Source of the DNA: Annulohypoxylon bovei var. microspora
Taxonomy: Eukaryota > Ascomycota > Sordariomycetes > Xylariales > Hypoxylaceae
Assembly (NCBI GenBank): GCA_022836615.1
Contig: MU405327.1
Coordinates: 68,572-132,571, forward strand
Reading direction: 5' to 3'
Length of the DNA stretch: 64,000 nucleotides
Shown: positions 11,848 to 23,646 of the stretch, piece by piece
Position numbering within the stretch: position 1 is the stretch's first letter
Layout of the letters: every line of letters begins with the position of its first letter
Program-made: the position numbers and the translations under genes
The notes under the pieces: generated by a model
What the model was told of the DNA's origin: nothing
Databases searched by the model: none
The model's input: only the letters and a program-made list of their open reading frames with translations

Positions 11848-13142
11848 ATGACTCCATTTGAGAACTTGTTCGAATCCGCAGTAAACGACGGCACTGCACC
11901 TGGAATCGTCGTGATCGCAAAGGATAAGGATGGTAAGTTCTGTAGATACCTACCTACCTACTAAGTTGCCCCTATTTTGATATTATTAACCCTGCCAAAG
12001 GCAAAGTCGATATCTCGAAGTCGTTCTCGCCTAATAATGGGACGTCATATACTATAGATACTGTTATGGAGATATCTTCCATGTCAAAGTTCCCTACCTC
12101 AATTGCTGCCCTGCAGCTCGTTGAGAGGGGCCTTGTCACTCTCGATGAAGATTTGTCCGAGCTGATTCCATCCTTCGCAAACCAAGGTATCCTAATCTCG
12201 GTAGCCGACGACGGGACTCCAACGGTTTGCAAACGACAGAACCCGATCACCTTGCGTCACTTGATTACGCACAGCTCAGGTGCCGGATATATATTTATCC
12301 ACGAGAACCTTGGAAAGGTTCGAGCCTCACAGAAAAAGGCGTCCCCTAGCGTTACAGTCGACGAAACTTTCGACCTTCCGCTGCTGTTTGAGCCAGGAGA
12401 AGGCTGGGCATATGGTACCGGCCCTGATCGAGTCGGTCAGGTCGTCGAGAAACTTAGCGGCTTGTCCTTGGAGGAGTATATGAAAACGAACATCTGGAAT
12501 CCGCTAGGGGCTGACAACTCCACGTTCTTCCCCGATCAAAATCCCGATATTAGCGCCCGCCGAGTGTCTATGGCTTTTCGCAGGGATCCGGAAGGACCCG
12601 CTGTTGAGAAGCCTGAGATTCCAACAATCACCACGGGGCTCAAAGTTCCTTTCGGCGGGCATGGGCTATTCGCAAGTATGTCGGACTACTTTAAGATGGT
12701 TTACTCGCTGCTTATTGACGACGAGAAACTGTTGAAGAAAGAGACTGCTGCGTTAATGTTCCAACCTCAGCTGACGCCCGCGAGTAAGAAGGAGCTGCAA
12801 AAGTTCATGGAACTGCCTGATATGAGAAGCATGTTCCCCTCTCCACCTAATGATCGTGACTTCGGGCTCGGTGGGCTCCTCGTCGTTGGAGAAAACCACG
12901 AGTATTGGCGAAAAGGGGCACTAATGTGGGGCGGTGCCGCAAGTCTCAACTGGGTATGAATTCAGTCAGATATATTGTCTTTGTCACTTATTCGCCGACT
13001 AATCAGAATATAGTTCATTGACCGCTCTGCCGGAATATGTGGCGTATTTGGCGCTCAAGTTCTACCGTCCGATCCAAGAATGAGGAGATTGATAGACAAT
13101 TTCCAAGCCGACGTTTACCGGAGGGCAGGAAAGCTGACATGA
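11848..13142 (+). CDS. Beta-lactamase family serine hydrolase/acyltransferase (class C, LovD/EstB-like)
   Basis: Three exons, 11848-11932, 12001-12953 and 13014-13142, encode about 388 residues. No signal peptide. The serine motif SxxK is Ser55-Met-Ser-Lys58 (ISSMSKF). The second-motif tyrosine is Tyr166 in GWAYGTGPDR, and HGL (His249 in GGHGLF) stands in the third-motif position, as in family VIII esterases and LovD-type acyltransferases. The segment RHLITHSSG is typical of the fold. In ascomycetes such proteins are either transesterases in polyketide pathways or cytosolic esterases. There is no polyketide synthase in this window, so an esterase role is as likely. The final short exon (FIDRSAGICGVFGAQVLP) is also family-typical. 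Introns have GTAAGT and GTATGA donors. Confidence 0.9.
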
Positions 13143-14331
13143 CGCTTCAAGAGTCATCACCTTCCCAGTCTCTTGTCGCCCCCGAATTGCTTTCATTAGA
13201 CGCATACCAGCTATAATATATATCTAGAGTAGTATCTCATAAAATAGCTAGTAGCTCATCATCTATAGCTCAGCACCAGCCAAGATATATCCAGTTCAAG
13301 TCTAAGGATAAGCGCCACTTCTCTATTCATGCTGATTCCACTTTAAAGTCATCAGTCAGCTTTCAATCTATTTCTAGAACCCAGGTACGAGCTTAGCTAA
13401 TAACCGATTATACCTAACAATAACTTAAGAGGTCCATATATTGAGTACCTATTCACGTTGTCTATTGGAACTTTAGCCAGTACCTAATCTTAACCGATAT
13501 GCATCTCGCTCACAACCCCTATTTCTAAATGCCAGTGAAATTACGGTTTACTAAACAAACATAAGACTATTACCAAATAGCCTATTACAAATAACTTCTC
13601 ACAAAAGAAACATCACCATTTCTTGTGTAAATCAGCCTCTAGGGGATCTCATGACTTTCACTATTGTACGTATAATCGATGCTACAGTAGAGACCGATTG
13701 TGTGAAAATACTAATTATCAGGACCACCTATAAAATTATAAGTTACTTATATTAATTAAAGTAGGCTAAAGAAGTCTGTTGTTTAGGTAGTTAGGTATTT
13801 CGATAATGGCACCTATGGAGGTCCTTAGCAAACTGTTATACAAATTATTCGAGGCCTAAAGCTTGGGAATTGCCACGCTGGGATGACATCGGTACTACAG
13901 CAAGGATACAACTACCTGTAAGCGCCGGTGGGCTTCCTCCGCCCTTCCCCGATAAATTTTCTTAAAGAGACTGCATGACGCGACGTGTAGCATCTTACTC
14001 TGGGTCTGTAACCTAGAATACGAACAAGGCTGTACTCGTATTGCTCTCGAGCTGACCGATAGGATATCTCAATTCAACAACGATGCTTCAATTGTACTTG
14101 AATTGTCATGGTTAATTTCTAGGCGGAGACTTGAGGCTATGCAAATAGCAACCTGAAAATATTCAAGAAAGATATAAAACTATGCCGCATCCCGTCGAGT
14201 AGTTGTGGTCTATAGCATTACTAACAGTACAATACTGCAGTCAGGCACACAATTAATTTCATATTTCTTATTGCTTTACACTGACCTATTCATCTGCTCA
14301 ATATAACCTTGCTTCATCTTTAGATACCAAA
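13143..14331. other. Gene-free AT-rich stretch
   Basis: Nothing recognisable beyond AT-rich sequence. The last 150 bp contain CT-rich leader-like sequence before the secreted-protein gene. Confidence 0.5.
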
Positions 14332-14952
14332 ATGTACACTCTCATTACCACCACCCTCGCTCTCGCAGGTCTTGCCGCCGCCGCCCCTGCTCTGCAAGAC
14401 CGACAGGAATCACAATTCCGTCTTCACGCAACAGGCACTCTCGCAGGATGGGCGCTCATCAATTCCCATATCGATGCGGGACGGAATGTCATCCAGATCC
14501 AACGCCCTTCTGCTTATGTCTCTGACGTTTCCTACCTAAACGGAACAAATCTCTACTTTGGTAGGTTCATAACCTTCATTTAAGCATGTAAAATAGGGAA
14601 TCCATAACGCTGACATTGACCAATATGAAGACCTAGGTACCACTGTGCCGTACGGCGTGCAAATGCCCGCCGTCCCAGCCGGTACCGTCGGCCAGGTGAC
14701 TTCTCAGTCTGGAGAGAAGAGCATTGGTTTCGGCCTCAACGCGGGTCAACTCTTGACTTACAATTCCAACCCTCAAGGTAAGACGTACTGCTATCATGGT
14801 ACCGGAGGCGCAGAAGAGCTAACGTTGGCTTAGGTTTCTGGGCATGCCCCGTGGATAACACGTTTGAGCTCTTCTACGGCCTGAACCCCGACCCGACCAA
14901 GCTCCCAAGTGACAAATGTATCGAAATTGAGTTGCAAGCTAGCAGTGTTTAA
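14332..14952 (+). CDS. Small secreted protein of unknown function
   Basis: Three exons, 14332-14560, 14637-14777 and 14834-14952, about 162 residues, all junctions splitting a glycine codon (G|GT). A signal peptide covers about residues 1-18 (hydrophobic, ending LAAAAPA), followed by a possible dibasic-like DRQ processing region. The mature part contains FRLHATGTLAGWALINSHI and a late CPVDNTFELFYG with a second cysteine near the end (DKCIEIEL), so one disulfide is possible. It resembles small cell-wall or effector-like proteins that many ascomycetes secrete. I do not recognise a named family with confidence. Confidence 0.75.
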
Positions 14953-15692
14953 ACGATCAGAGCTGGTGATGGCATGAACCCGATATTGGGCCGACGTGCG
15001 CGCGCGCGTGGTGAGCAGAGCTTCAACTCAGCCCTGGAATATTTCCCGAGATCATATATCCAAGCCCCTTTTAACTTCCTTCTATATAATTTGCAACCAC
15101 CAACCTTTTATATGTAAAAGTCTCTTACATATGAAATTCTATTTAATACTCTATACCAACGATCAATAAATATAGTGTGTATTTATTTACCAAGCAAGAT
15201 GAAGAAAATAATATCAACAAGCTATCATTCAATGCCTTTCGGGCAGTGACTCCGCAATCCCTTACCAACGCACAAGGCCATCCATTTGAAAACGTAGCTA
15301 AGGTGACCCATAAGGCCCCTTGCCTTGTTCAACCCGAAATTAATGTTGGCTAAGGGAAAGTCGCTGCTTAGGTACCTATATATCTCTCGATTGTCTCAAG
15401 GCAGTAGTATGGTTGTCGTGGGTGTCGTGAGCGTAATACTGATTAATTTCTGAACTCTAATATTCTAACCTTGTCGAATGCAACAGTCTCTTCTGAAAGC
15501 AACTAAAGGTAACCGTAGTATTTACTATCGAGTTTGACAACTTGTATGTTTATTCACATGGGGCTCAAGAGATTTAGTCGAAAAGAAAAACAACAACAGG
15601 AAATTAATACACTTAATTATATTATCTTGGGCTAATTAAAACCAAGTCCATATCAGCATATTCTTATTTCCAAAGCCTGGCGAGGCTATTGT
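14953..15692. other. Intergenic region between convergent genes
   Basis: A GTGCGCGCGCGCGTGG dinucleotide run at about 14996-15011. Otherwise no feature seen. Confidence 0.5.
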
Positions 15693-16076
15693 TTACCCTC
15701 TGAAGTATTCCTTTAAATCTCGATTTTTGATATCTTCTCTTAGGATGGGTTCAACAAGGGTAATGTCATCCAACGATTGGTCAGAGTGATAGAATTCGAC
15801 CGGATCTTCGCGTTGCATTGCCATCATGACCTTGTCGGCGAGGATGAAGAATATAGCTCCAGGTAGGCATGGGACGAGTGCGATATACTTCAGAACCCTG
15901 CCGACAGCTTTCAAAATCTTCTTAAGAGTTTTCATGAACTGTTTAGCTTGGTAGCGGTGTTTGTTGATGGCATAAGTAAACTCGATCTCGAATGTTCCCG
16001 CTCGAGTTAACTCTGGGAGGGTACTGATGGAGACACGGCGAGGTCGTTCCGTATTGCGTTGATGTTCGGGTTCCAT
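15693..16076 (-). CDS. Small hypothetical protein with one membrane segment
   Basis: Single exon of 127 residues. A basic N-terminus (residues 1-50) and a lysine-rich helix-like stretch (KTLKKILKAVGRVLKYI) precede a hydrophobic segment LVPCLPGAIFFILADKV (about residues 66-83). The C-terminus is acidic (SDQSLDDITLVEPILRED). No signal peptide. No family recognised. Its composition and balanced codon use make it more credible than other short frames here, but it could be a non-gene. Confidence 0.5.
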   Translation of the reverse strand: MEPEHQRNTERPRRVSISTLPELTRAGTFEIEFTYAINKHRYQAKQFMKTLKKILKAVGRVLKYIALVPCLPGAIFFILADKVMMAMQREDPVEFYHSDQSLDDITLVEPILREDIKNRDLKEYFRG

Positions 16077-17117
16077 GACGAGGGTGTGGATAGCAGCAAC
16101 GCAAGATGTCTTCTGCAGGATCTCAAAATATTTAAGGGGAGTAAGTAGTATTTACTCACTCATTTACCGTACTACTTAACCACGCATGATTGAGGTTTGC
16201 TATGAATTATAAATAAATATAACATAATGCCACCTACCTACCGGAGACAGACCTGACAACGCAGGTAGCGAGAAAGCTCTTCAAGATAATAACGTAGCCA
16301 ATAGTTTAAAATTAATGCGGCTAATAACTCGTCGAAGGCTTTCTTTGGTGTAGCTTTCTACGGGTTAAAGTTCAAAGTCTCCAGGTGAGTCGGAATTTGT
16401 CAGTGAATATAGGCGAACCCGTTAGAGGAGACAGTGCTAGTTTTATCACAGTATCTTTCAATGCCTCGGATAGGTAGGTAGGTAATTAAGAGGTTCATTA
16501 GGTAATAACATACAAATTCTCATAGACAGTTTCTGAATATCTAGTTAACCATTACTTTGCGTCCGCGTGTAAAATATTTCATAGCAAAATACATGATGAG
16601 TGTCCTTGCGGTACAGATGGTGATGAGCAACATGAAGCATAGGTAAGTAACTATAACATTGAAAACGCCACAAAGTTTCCTAGGTTTAAGATATACGCTT
16701 GCGGCTTAGGAACTAAGTGCCATGAAAAAAAAAAACAAAAAAACAGAACCTAGCGAAGTAGAATTCATAGATACCTAGGTATGTAGGTGCCCATGTAGGA
16801 CGCCTAATGAGGCTATCGAAGTCTAAGCTGTGAAACGTATGTAAGTCAAAACTTTATAATTTGCAACGAAATGCCACGCGATTAGTTTTTGGTGGTGAAT
16901 TGCAAAGTTCTATTCCGATGGTCTCTCGCGTGGAAACGTAGAAGATCCGGTTGCCTTGCTAGCATCAGTAAGTTGCAAGCTACCGCGATATCGCCGATAA
17001 AATCGTCTTACCAGATGCGTTCCATCATCACGTCTACTACCCTATGAAGGGACAACTCTCCTCTAAATTTGCTAGCGATCGTTGTTGCCATACTTCCTTG
17101 GCAAAGCCGTTCTCGGC
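16077..17117. other. Gene-free stretch
   Basis: About 1 kb with no coding frame seen. Contains an A-rich run at about 16724-16745. Confidence 0.5.
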
Positions 17118-17786
17118 CTAATAACCATACTCCCACAGCTCCTTTCTATACCCTTCCGTAAGCCTCTCGTCAGGCCCGTAGATCTCCTGCCAGCCGGCGA
17201 ATCCCCTATCTAAGACGTAGATTTGTTGTTGTTTACCGGCCTTGCCCTCATCTTCGGCCTCATTCTCCGACGACTTTTTCGCAGCAGCAGCAGCAACGTT
17301 TTCCTTTTCCCTGAGGTACCTGAGTGCGGCACTAGGCCCGCGCTGTTGGCTCAGGGCACAGTGGAAGACGACAACATCCTTGTCGGCAACCTTGCGCAAT
17401 AGCGTAGGCATGGTGGCGTCAAGGCTGATGCTAGGGAAATGTAGTGACGATTTGATATGCCCGCCTATGTGATCTATAGTTTATGTTAGTAAAATGGAAT
17501 AGGCTGGGTGGATTAAGTTGTGTTGGGATGGATCATTTTTCGCAGCAATACACCCCTCTCATTGCAGTGGAATTAGTTTCGTAATTTCTCCTTTAAGGAG
17601 GTGATGAAACAGTATATTCGAAAACATTAAAGACAGGATATGATAAGGGAAGTGCGTACCATCGTCTCGCACATCCACGATAGCTACTGTTGCGTCGGAG
17701 GACGGCTGGTGCGCGCCGGCGAGTAGCATCTCTGCTAACTTAGACGCCGTGATGCGCTGCAGGCTAGATATAGTTAACATCGGCAT
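17118..17786 (-). CDS. Cdc25/rhodanese-like phosphatase (Ibp1/Ych1-type)
   Basis: Two exons, 17786-17660 and 17473-17118, about 160 residues. The intron is 186 nt (GTACGC donor, CTATAG acceptor). The rhodanese fold begins with VAIVDVRDDDHIGGHI across the splice junction. The catalytic loop is His-Cys-Ala-Leu-Ser-Gln-Gln-Arg (FHCALSQQRG), a CX5R signature as in Cdc25 and arsenate reductase Acr2 types rather than the shorter loop of sulfurtransferases. An alanine/lysine/glutamate-rich insertion (about residues 100-125) interrupts the fold before IYVLDRGFAGWQEIYG. The small size fits yeast Ych1 and fission yeast Ibp1, not a mitotic Cdc25. An alternative start at the next methionine is two residues in. 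Confidence 0.88.
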
Positions 17787-18321
17787 CGCGGATGTGTTAG
17801 GAAGGAGAAGCTAAGTAGAAAACCATTGATGATAATGCTAGATATGAAGAGTAAAGGAATGTGAGTTAAAGTAGGAGTTGGTTGAAACCGCGAATTTATG
17901 AATTAGACTATAAGCCTGATATGCATCTTACGCGGCGTCTGACAAGCACCCCGCGACATATGGTTAGATAGGTATTCCTATATACCAGAACGTATATAAA
18001 TATATGTATTTAAAGGATAAGTACGTACTTTGCTAGATAGGGGTTCGTTGGGGGTGCGTTTCACATGCGAATGATTCAATGCCCAGGTGCACTTGTTAAA
18101 GCTACCTGGTCGAAGCTACTGTATAGTAGGTAGGTACCTGTCTGGATGGAAATAAACACCGAGACAGCTCAAGTTGCCAAAAAGCATCGCTACCTACCTA
18201 GTATCTAGGTAGTCTGCTAAAGTTGACTATAACATTGCATACCTAGTATCTACTAGAACACGGACGTGGATGATGTCTTATTATAATGTCTATAGGGATA
18301 CGCAGCTGCTAGAAACACGCC
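17787..18321. other. Intergenic region
   Basis: No gene. Several GGTAGGTACC motifs (about 18127-18138, 18190-18212). Confidence 0.5.
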
Positions 18322-19707
18322 TCAGGGCCACATGCCATCCCACATATAGAGCCAACCTTCCCAGTACTTATCATAGTTCCCCACGAGGTATGATAATCCG
18401 TCTCCATCTGTGCCCACCTTGTAGGGCCTTGTGTATAAACCTCCCGTCCTCAGATGACGCTTCATAGCCGTGTATATCGAGAAACTACTCGGCATCGTAC
18501 CTACGAAGAAGTCGCTTCCTAGGAGGACGATGAGGTCGATTAGACCCTGTTGATCCCAGCTCAACGACTCTAGCTCGTCCAAGTCTTCATCTTCCAGCAA
18601 ATCCGCCTTGCTGACGACCCTCATCTGCGCCATTTCGATGGCCGCGCCTGCAAAATTCTGCGCCTCCAGAGGATCCCCCGTAGCTATGTAAGCCACCTCG
18701 AACCCCCGTCTAGTTGCCTGCTTGAGGTACGCTTCGGTCTGGGTGTTGTACGTGGGCCAGAAACCCAGAGCGTCGCTTTCCGTCCTCAAGTGCACACCTA
18801 GAAACCTGCCGTCCTTAACCCCGTTGGCCTCTGCGTAGGCGTGCATCCTCTTCAACGCCGTCTTTCCTAAACGTAATATCTGGTCGTTAAACCTGAGGAT
18901 ATTGCCGAACGTGTTCGCAAACTCGGGCCCGTCGCGGTAGGTCTGCCAGTCCCACAGCACACCCCAGTTGAAGCGGATTAGCCGCAGATGATCTTGAGAG
19001 GGCGGCGACTGGCCATTTTTAGAGTCGTTTAGCCATTTGCGGAACCTGTCACCGAAGCGATCCGTATGGCGATTCTGGTCCCGATAATCGCAGCCCTCGC
19101 GATTTCCGAACTTCTTGGGCGTGACGTGTTCGATGTTGGGTTTACTGCCTACGCCCGGTATGTGGCTGACGTCGTCGTAGATGGCGATCTGCGGACAGTT
19201 GACGGCAAAAGCATCTTTGAAGTGCTTCTCGTCAAACATGTAGTCGAACGGCAGGTAGTCGGTGAAGAGGTCGGCAAGATCTGTTTCGTTGCGCTTTCGA
19301 ATCTTGGGCAGGACGAGTCCGGTTGCTCCAGCTTCAAGGCCGTATCGTACGCAAGTCTGTATGTAATTTCGTATGTTTCCGATGCCCCCAGAATTATTGT
19401 CGCAGATGAATACTAAGCCTTGAACCCACGCAGCTTCGTCGCATACCCTCTGTAACGGCCAGCCGACGAAGGGCGCATCGGGAGCGGACAGGTCGATATC
19501 GTTGTGGGATTGAGCCGGGGGACCGAGAGAAGAGGGAGGCGAAGATGCGCCACCCCGGATGGCAGCGACATCAAGCCACTTATCGATGGAGGGGGGAGGG
19601 GCACGGAAAGTCCATGCTGCGACGAGGAGGGCGATGCAGAGGGTCGGGAGGAGGATGTTTCGACGCGGCATGAAGCCTATAAGTTTCTGATAGCCAATGG
19701 CCATCAT
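18322..19707 (-). CDS. O-fucosyltransferase-like type II membrane glycosyltransferase
   Basis: Single exon, 461 residues. A short cytosolic N-terminus and one transmembrane helix at about residues 17-33 (NILLPTLCIALLVAAW) indicate a type II Golgi or ER protein; a start at Met13 is also plausible. The block GGIGNIRNYIQTCVRYGLEA and the later HLRTESDALGFWP match the donor-binding and conserved motifs of the GDP-fucose protein O-fucosyltransferase superfamily. FFVGTMPSSFSIYTAMKR fits the C-terminal conserved motif. One N-glycosylation sequon appears at NETD. Fungi mostly lack canonical O-fucosylation, so substrate and donor are unknown. Such genes have sometimes been misannotated in fungal genomes. 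Confidence 0.8.
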   Translation of the reverse strand: MMAIGYQKLIGFMPRRNILLPTLCIALLVAAWTFRAPPPSIDKWLDVAAIRGGASSPPSSLGPPAQSHNDIDLSAPDAPFVGWPLQRVCDEAAWVQGLVFICDNNSGGIGNIRNYIQTCVRYGLEAGATGLVLPKIRKRNETDLADLFTDYLPFDYMFDEKHFKDAFAVNCPQIAIYDDVSHIPGVGSKPNIEHVTPKKFGNREGCDYRDQNRHTDRFGDRFRKWLNDSKNGQSPPSQDHLRLIRFNWGVLWDWQTYRDGPEFANTFGNILRFNDQILRLGKTALKRMHAYAEANGVKDGRFLGVHLRTESDALGFWPTYNTQTEAYLKQATRRGFEVAYIATGDPLEAQNFAGAAIEMAQMRVVSKADLLEDEDLDELESLSWDQQGLIDLIVLLGSDFFVGTMPSSFSIYTAMKRHLRTGGLYTRPYKVGTDGDGLSYLVGNYDKYWEGWLYMWDGMWP

Positions 19708-20848
19708 GAAAGGAAAAGGGTCGCACCAAATTAAGGTCCGGCAGGTAGAAATAGGAAAGGTCTAGGTTTGGTGGGTCGTAGCAAGGGGCACATGTGGGGA
19801 ATGTGGGCGGCGGCCTGTTCCGGGTTCCTCCTTGCCGACAGGAGTTAATGTCGACAACCGGCGACTAGGTACCTGTATGTACCTAACCTATCGTATTGTA
19901 GGCAAATAAATACCTACATAGGTGGGTAAGTTGTGGAAAGTAAGTTTAAGTTTTTGCTACTTCGTAGTTCGGTAAAATATGATCCTAAATGGATCTCGTT
20001 CCCGCAAACTTAAAATGTCCCTAGCCAAGTTCTGTGGCTGAGTTCCTCCAACGATCCTGTTAGCCCTGTTAGCCCTGTTCATAAAATAAGATAGAATAAA
20101 AACCATCTATCTGAGAAGATAAGTAACACAGGAAAACAGATAGTATCAGGTAATGAGGTAAAGAGGAAACTTGGGAAAGAAGAGAGAAAGGAGGTAATTA
20201 TGAGTTGGTCGAGGTTCGTGTATAAGAGACAACACTAAAAGAAGCCACGAGCTCGTGTTGCCGATACATCAATGTAGAACATACCTACCTAGGCATTTAT
20301 TGTATCGTCACCAGCAGGTATTTGTGTGACGACGTACGTCTTCTCGCTTCACCCAAGACATCCATGGCCGATGCCGTCTTCAACGGAGGTCAACCATAGG
20401 TGGGTAGGTACATATGGATATTCTGTTCTAGGGTTGTCACACAACTCATCCCAGTCACTACGGGTACTTGCAGCATCATGGAGAAGGCCTCAGTGATCTG
20501 CTCAGCGTACCTAAAGATCCGTACTGCTACGTCTACCTATTTAAATAGGTGAAACTAATAATTAAAAGCATTTACATAAGTCACACTCTTATCTACCTAG
20601 GTAGGCAATCAGATGCTAACATGATAATCGTTTCAATTCTAGTTTTCTAAACCAGTCAATGGTATCATGCGTACAGTTAATCTTAACACTCATTCAGCCT
20701 CTCTTGCAGGGCTGATCGACACGGGTCCATACCCTGCCATGCTTGCATAGTGGTAGGGGGGAAAACAGAAAAAAAGGAAAAGGGGGAAGGGCATTTAAAG
20801 GTAGCAAAGCCCATATATATAAGTACTCCCTGACCCGTCAACGGTATG
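19708..20848. other. Gene-free stretch
   Basis: Holds a CTGTTAGCC triplet repeat near 20056-20078 and A/G-rich sequence near 20758-20792, just past the ADA2 stop. No coding frame supported. Confidence 0.5.
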
Positions 20849-22605
20849 TTAGGCCTTAGCGATCCAGCCGGAGTTGATAAAGAAGTCGAAGATCCTGCTC
20901 CCCTTTTGCGAGTCTAATCGAGAGATCTCCTTCACCTGCTTCTTCTTCAAGGCCCCGTTGCCCTTGAGACCTTCCTTGAATATCTGCTCCTTGATCATTA
21001 GGTAAGGCTTTGGTTGGATTCGGCACACCTTGCACAACTCTACCTCCTCCGGCGTGAGGAGATGCAGATCTGGCGCGTTGTCTTGGGTGAGCGCGAGCGG
21101 CTGCACACCCGAGATAGGTTGAGAAACAAACTTCTGCTTCCCGGGCGTCGACGCCCCGTTAGTCGCAACTCCGTTGACCCCATTCGCGTACCCGTTGGTG
21201 AGCGGCTTAGGCTCGCCGTTTGCCGAGCCATCCGGGGCGCCCTGGGACGCGGTTCCAGCTGCGGCCGGCCGGAACGGGAGTTCGGGAGCGACTAATAGGG
21301 CAGCGCCACTGGGAGGCTCTGGCTGGACGTTCTGCTTAGAACGCTGCGCGGAAGCCAACCGTTCCCTGTCCATAGAGCCCATAGGTATTGTCTTCTGAAT
21401 ACGCTGAGTCTTCTCCTGCTCGTACTTCTCTCCGCTACGAAGATCCCCAATCTTGGCATTTCTCCACTCCTGCAATTGCGTGATCGCCTGTCGCAGGTTC
21501 AGCTCGTCGATGAGCCCTTGGCAAAACGACTCGAAGTCGTCGTGGTTCATCATGCGCGCAAAGGGTTTGGCCTTGTTCAGCAGATCTCGCTCTTCCTTCG
21601 TCCTCTTCTTCTCCTGCTTGCTATTCTCCCGATAGTCAAGCAAGTTGTGCTCGAAGATGACCTTCTTTCGTTCCACACGTTGGGTTAGACGGCAGTTATA
21701 TATGTCCATGACCGTGAGCTTGAGTTCCATCTCCGGCTCGAGCTCTCCCGTACGGGGGTTGATGCCATCGCCGGGGTCGAACTGCATTAGCTGGACCGCC
21801 TCCTCGGCCTCGTTGGCATACTCCGTCTCGAACTCGAGCCGACCGGGCATGTAACCCTGGATCTCGTGACACGAAGGTACGCTAGCAGTAGGCTTGGTCT
21901 TGGGCGGCATCGGCGGCGCGTTCTTCTGAGCCTCACGCCGCTCCTCGATCCTCCGCTTCTTGCGCGACTGGAACTCCTCGCGAGAAATCTCCTGGGCCAG
22001 CCCCATGTCGGAGGGCTTGCATCGTCCCGGAAGCGGAAAGCACGACGAGTCTACGTAGACACTGAGGTAGTGATCTCGAACCTCGTCCTTGTGACGATAG
22101 CCACCGATGTGATCAGCAATGTCAGCCCACGACCCAAGCCCGTAGATCTCGCAGCCCTCCAGAAGTAGCAGCTCCTCGTCCGCACCCCAGTCCCTATCGA
22201 AAATGGGAAAGGAGTTCTGCTCGATGACCTTGTAGGGGTGCGTGGCGGGTTGATGAGAACCGCTAGAGGCGCCGCTGGCAAAGCACTGGACACATAGGTC
22301 GTACTCGTTGCATGCGCTATGAGCGCATCGTATCCGTACCTGTAGGAATCGAAGTATATTAGGAACATGGTCTACGTATGGAAATTGACCAACGGGTAAA
22401 GGAAACAAAGACGAGGTTTGTCGAGTTCGCGGCGCATGATGACAAGAGGGATACCGGCTCAGAGACCGGGTGGGGAGGGCGAGGAATAGCAATAAGAGAA
22501 TGGCGCATATACCGTAGACGTGATATCTGCCGAGCAGACGTCGCAAACGTACTTGACACCACCCTCACCGCCCCTGGTGGCTGTCTTCTTGCGGATCACA
22601 CCCAT
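20849..22605 (-). CDS. ADA2: Transcriptional adapter ADA2 (SAGA/ADA histone acetyltransferase complex)
   Basis: Exons 22605-22513 and 22339-20849 give about 527 residues. The 173-nt intron (GTATAT donor, CTACAG acceptor) interrupts the ZZ finger, whose cysteines appear on both sides: CDVC in exon 1 and CAHSAC plus CVQC in exon 2. A SANT/Myb domain follows at about residues 79-124 (WGADEELLLLEGCEIYGLGSW). The Ada2 middle region contains FETEYANEAEE and the conserved KLTVMDIYNCRL...RVERKKVI. A Ser/Pro/Asn-rich linker precedes a C-terminal SWIRM domain (LTPEEVELCKVCRIQPKPYL to the end). ADA2 stimulates Gcn5 acetyltransferase in the nucleus. It is head-to-head with the GAL7-type gene across 1.04 kb. 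Confidence 0.97.
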
Positions 22606-23646
22606 GTTATCGTCCAGTGTGAAATACGGCGATTACGAAGTCCACAAGGACTCCGCGGAAAAATAGCAAGGTATGTTTGGAAAAGGAAAAGGAAGGGGAA
22701 AAATAAATAAAAGCAAGCGATATCAACAAAACTGTCGATGGATGCGTTGATGATGCATGTACGTCGCGATGATAGCTAGAGGGTTGCTTGGCATTAGGTA
22801 GCCTCAGCAGTTGGTTCGATCGCAATGCGTCAGACTGCGCGGTTACTGGGCAGGTTAGGTTATGTAATTGGTACTGTACCTCGGAATGTTTTTGAAGGTT
22901 GAAGCAAGGATGCTTATTATGCACGTAACAAAACTTTAGAAGTTAATTGTAAAGGATGATGACATAAGCTTGTTGCCAAGGACAATTATCGAATTATGGG
23001 ATGTCAATTTATTTATCAATGCGTCTCACACGTACCGTATAATGCCGTATAATATGTTAAACAGATCATATTGAGGCTTATTCATCACGTGAGGATGGAA
23101 GCATGCATAAAGATACATACTACATAGTACATCGATACATGTAAGTACGTGGTACTTCGTGCTTTAGGTACAATTCGGCCGACCGAACCACCGAGATTTC
23201 TCGAACCTGTCCAATTACATCATAGCATTCTAAGAACTTTCAAATAGAACTCGGGCGGGGTCGCTGTTTGCTTTTTAGTGCTCTCAATTATAATATTGTA
23301 CTTCCCAGTACGTACAAACCACATGATACATCGTATATATATTGTAGGTACCTACATGTAGGTAGGAGAAATCAATACATACCTAGAGTCATCAATTCAC
23401 GCGTATCCTCGTATCTCCCTAGAAGCTCTTGATCGTGATGGGCAGATGATCAGGTACGGGCATCCAATTCTAATCAATTGTTTGCTACTAGGTACTCCTA
23501 GCAAAACACCTCCTTCTCCTTCTCCTTCTCCCTCTTTCCTTCACCTCATTTCTTGTAGCTTTACAAGACCTAGAGCTGTCTAGTTGATAATAAACTGTTC
23601 CCCTGTTGCATACCTAGTATTTAACTATATCCCTCTCTCATTCGCA
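22606..23646. promoter_or_regulatory. Shared upstream region of ADA2 and the GAL7-type gene
   Basis: Both flanking genes point away from this 1.04 kb stretch, so it carries both promoters. A CTCCTT polypyrimidine repeat lies at about 23508-23545, roughly 100 bp before the GAL7 start. No specific operator was identified. Confidence 0.5.
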
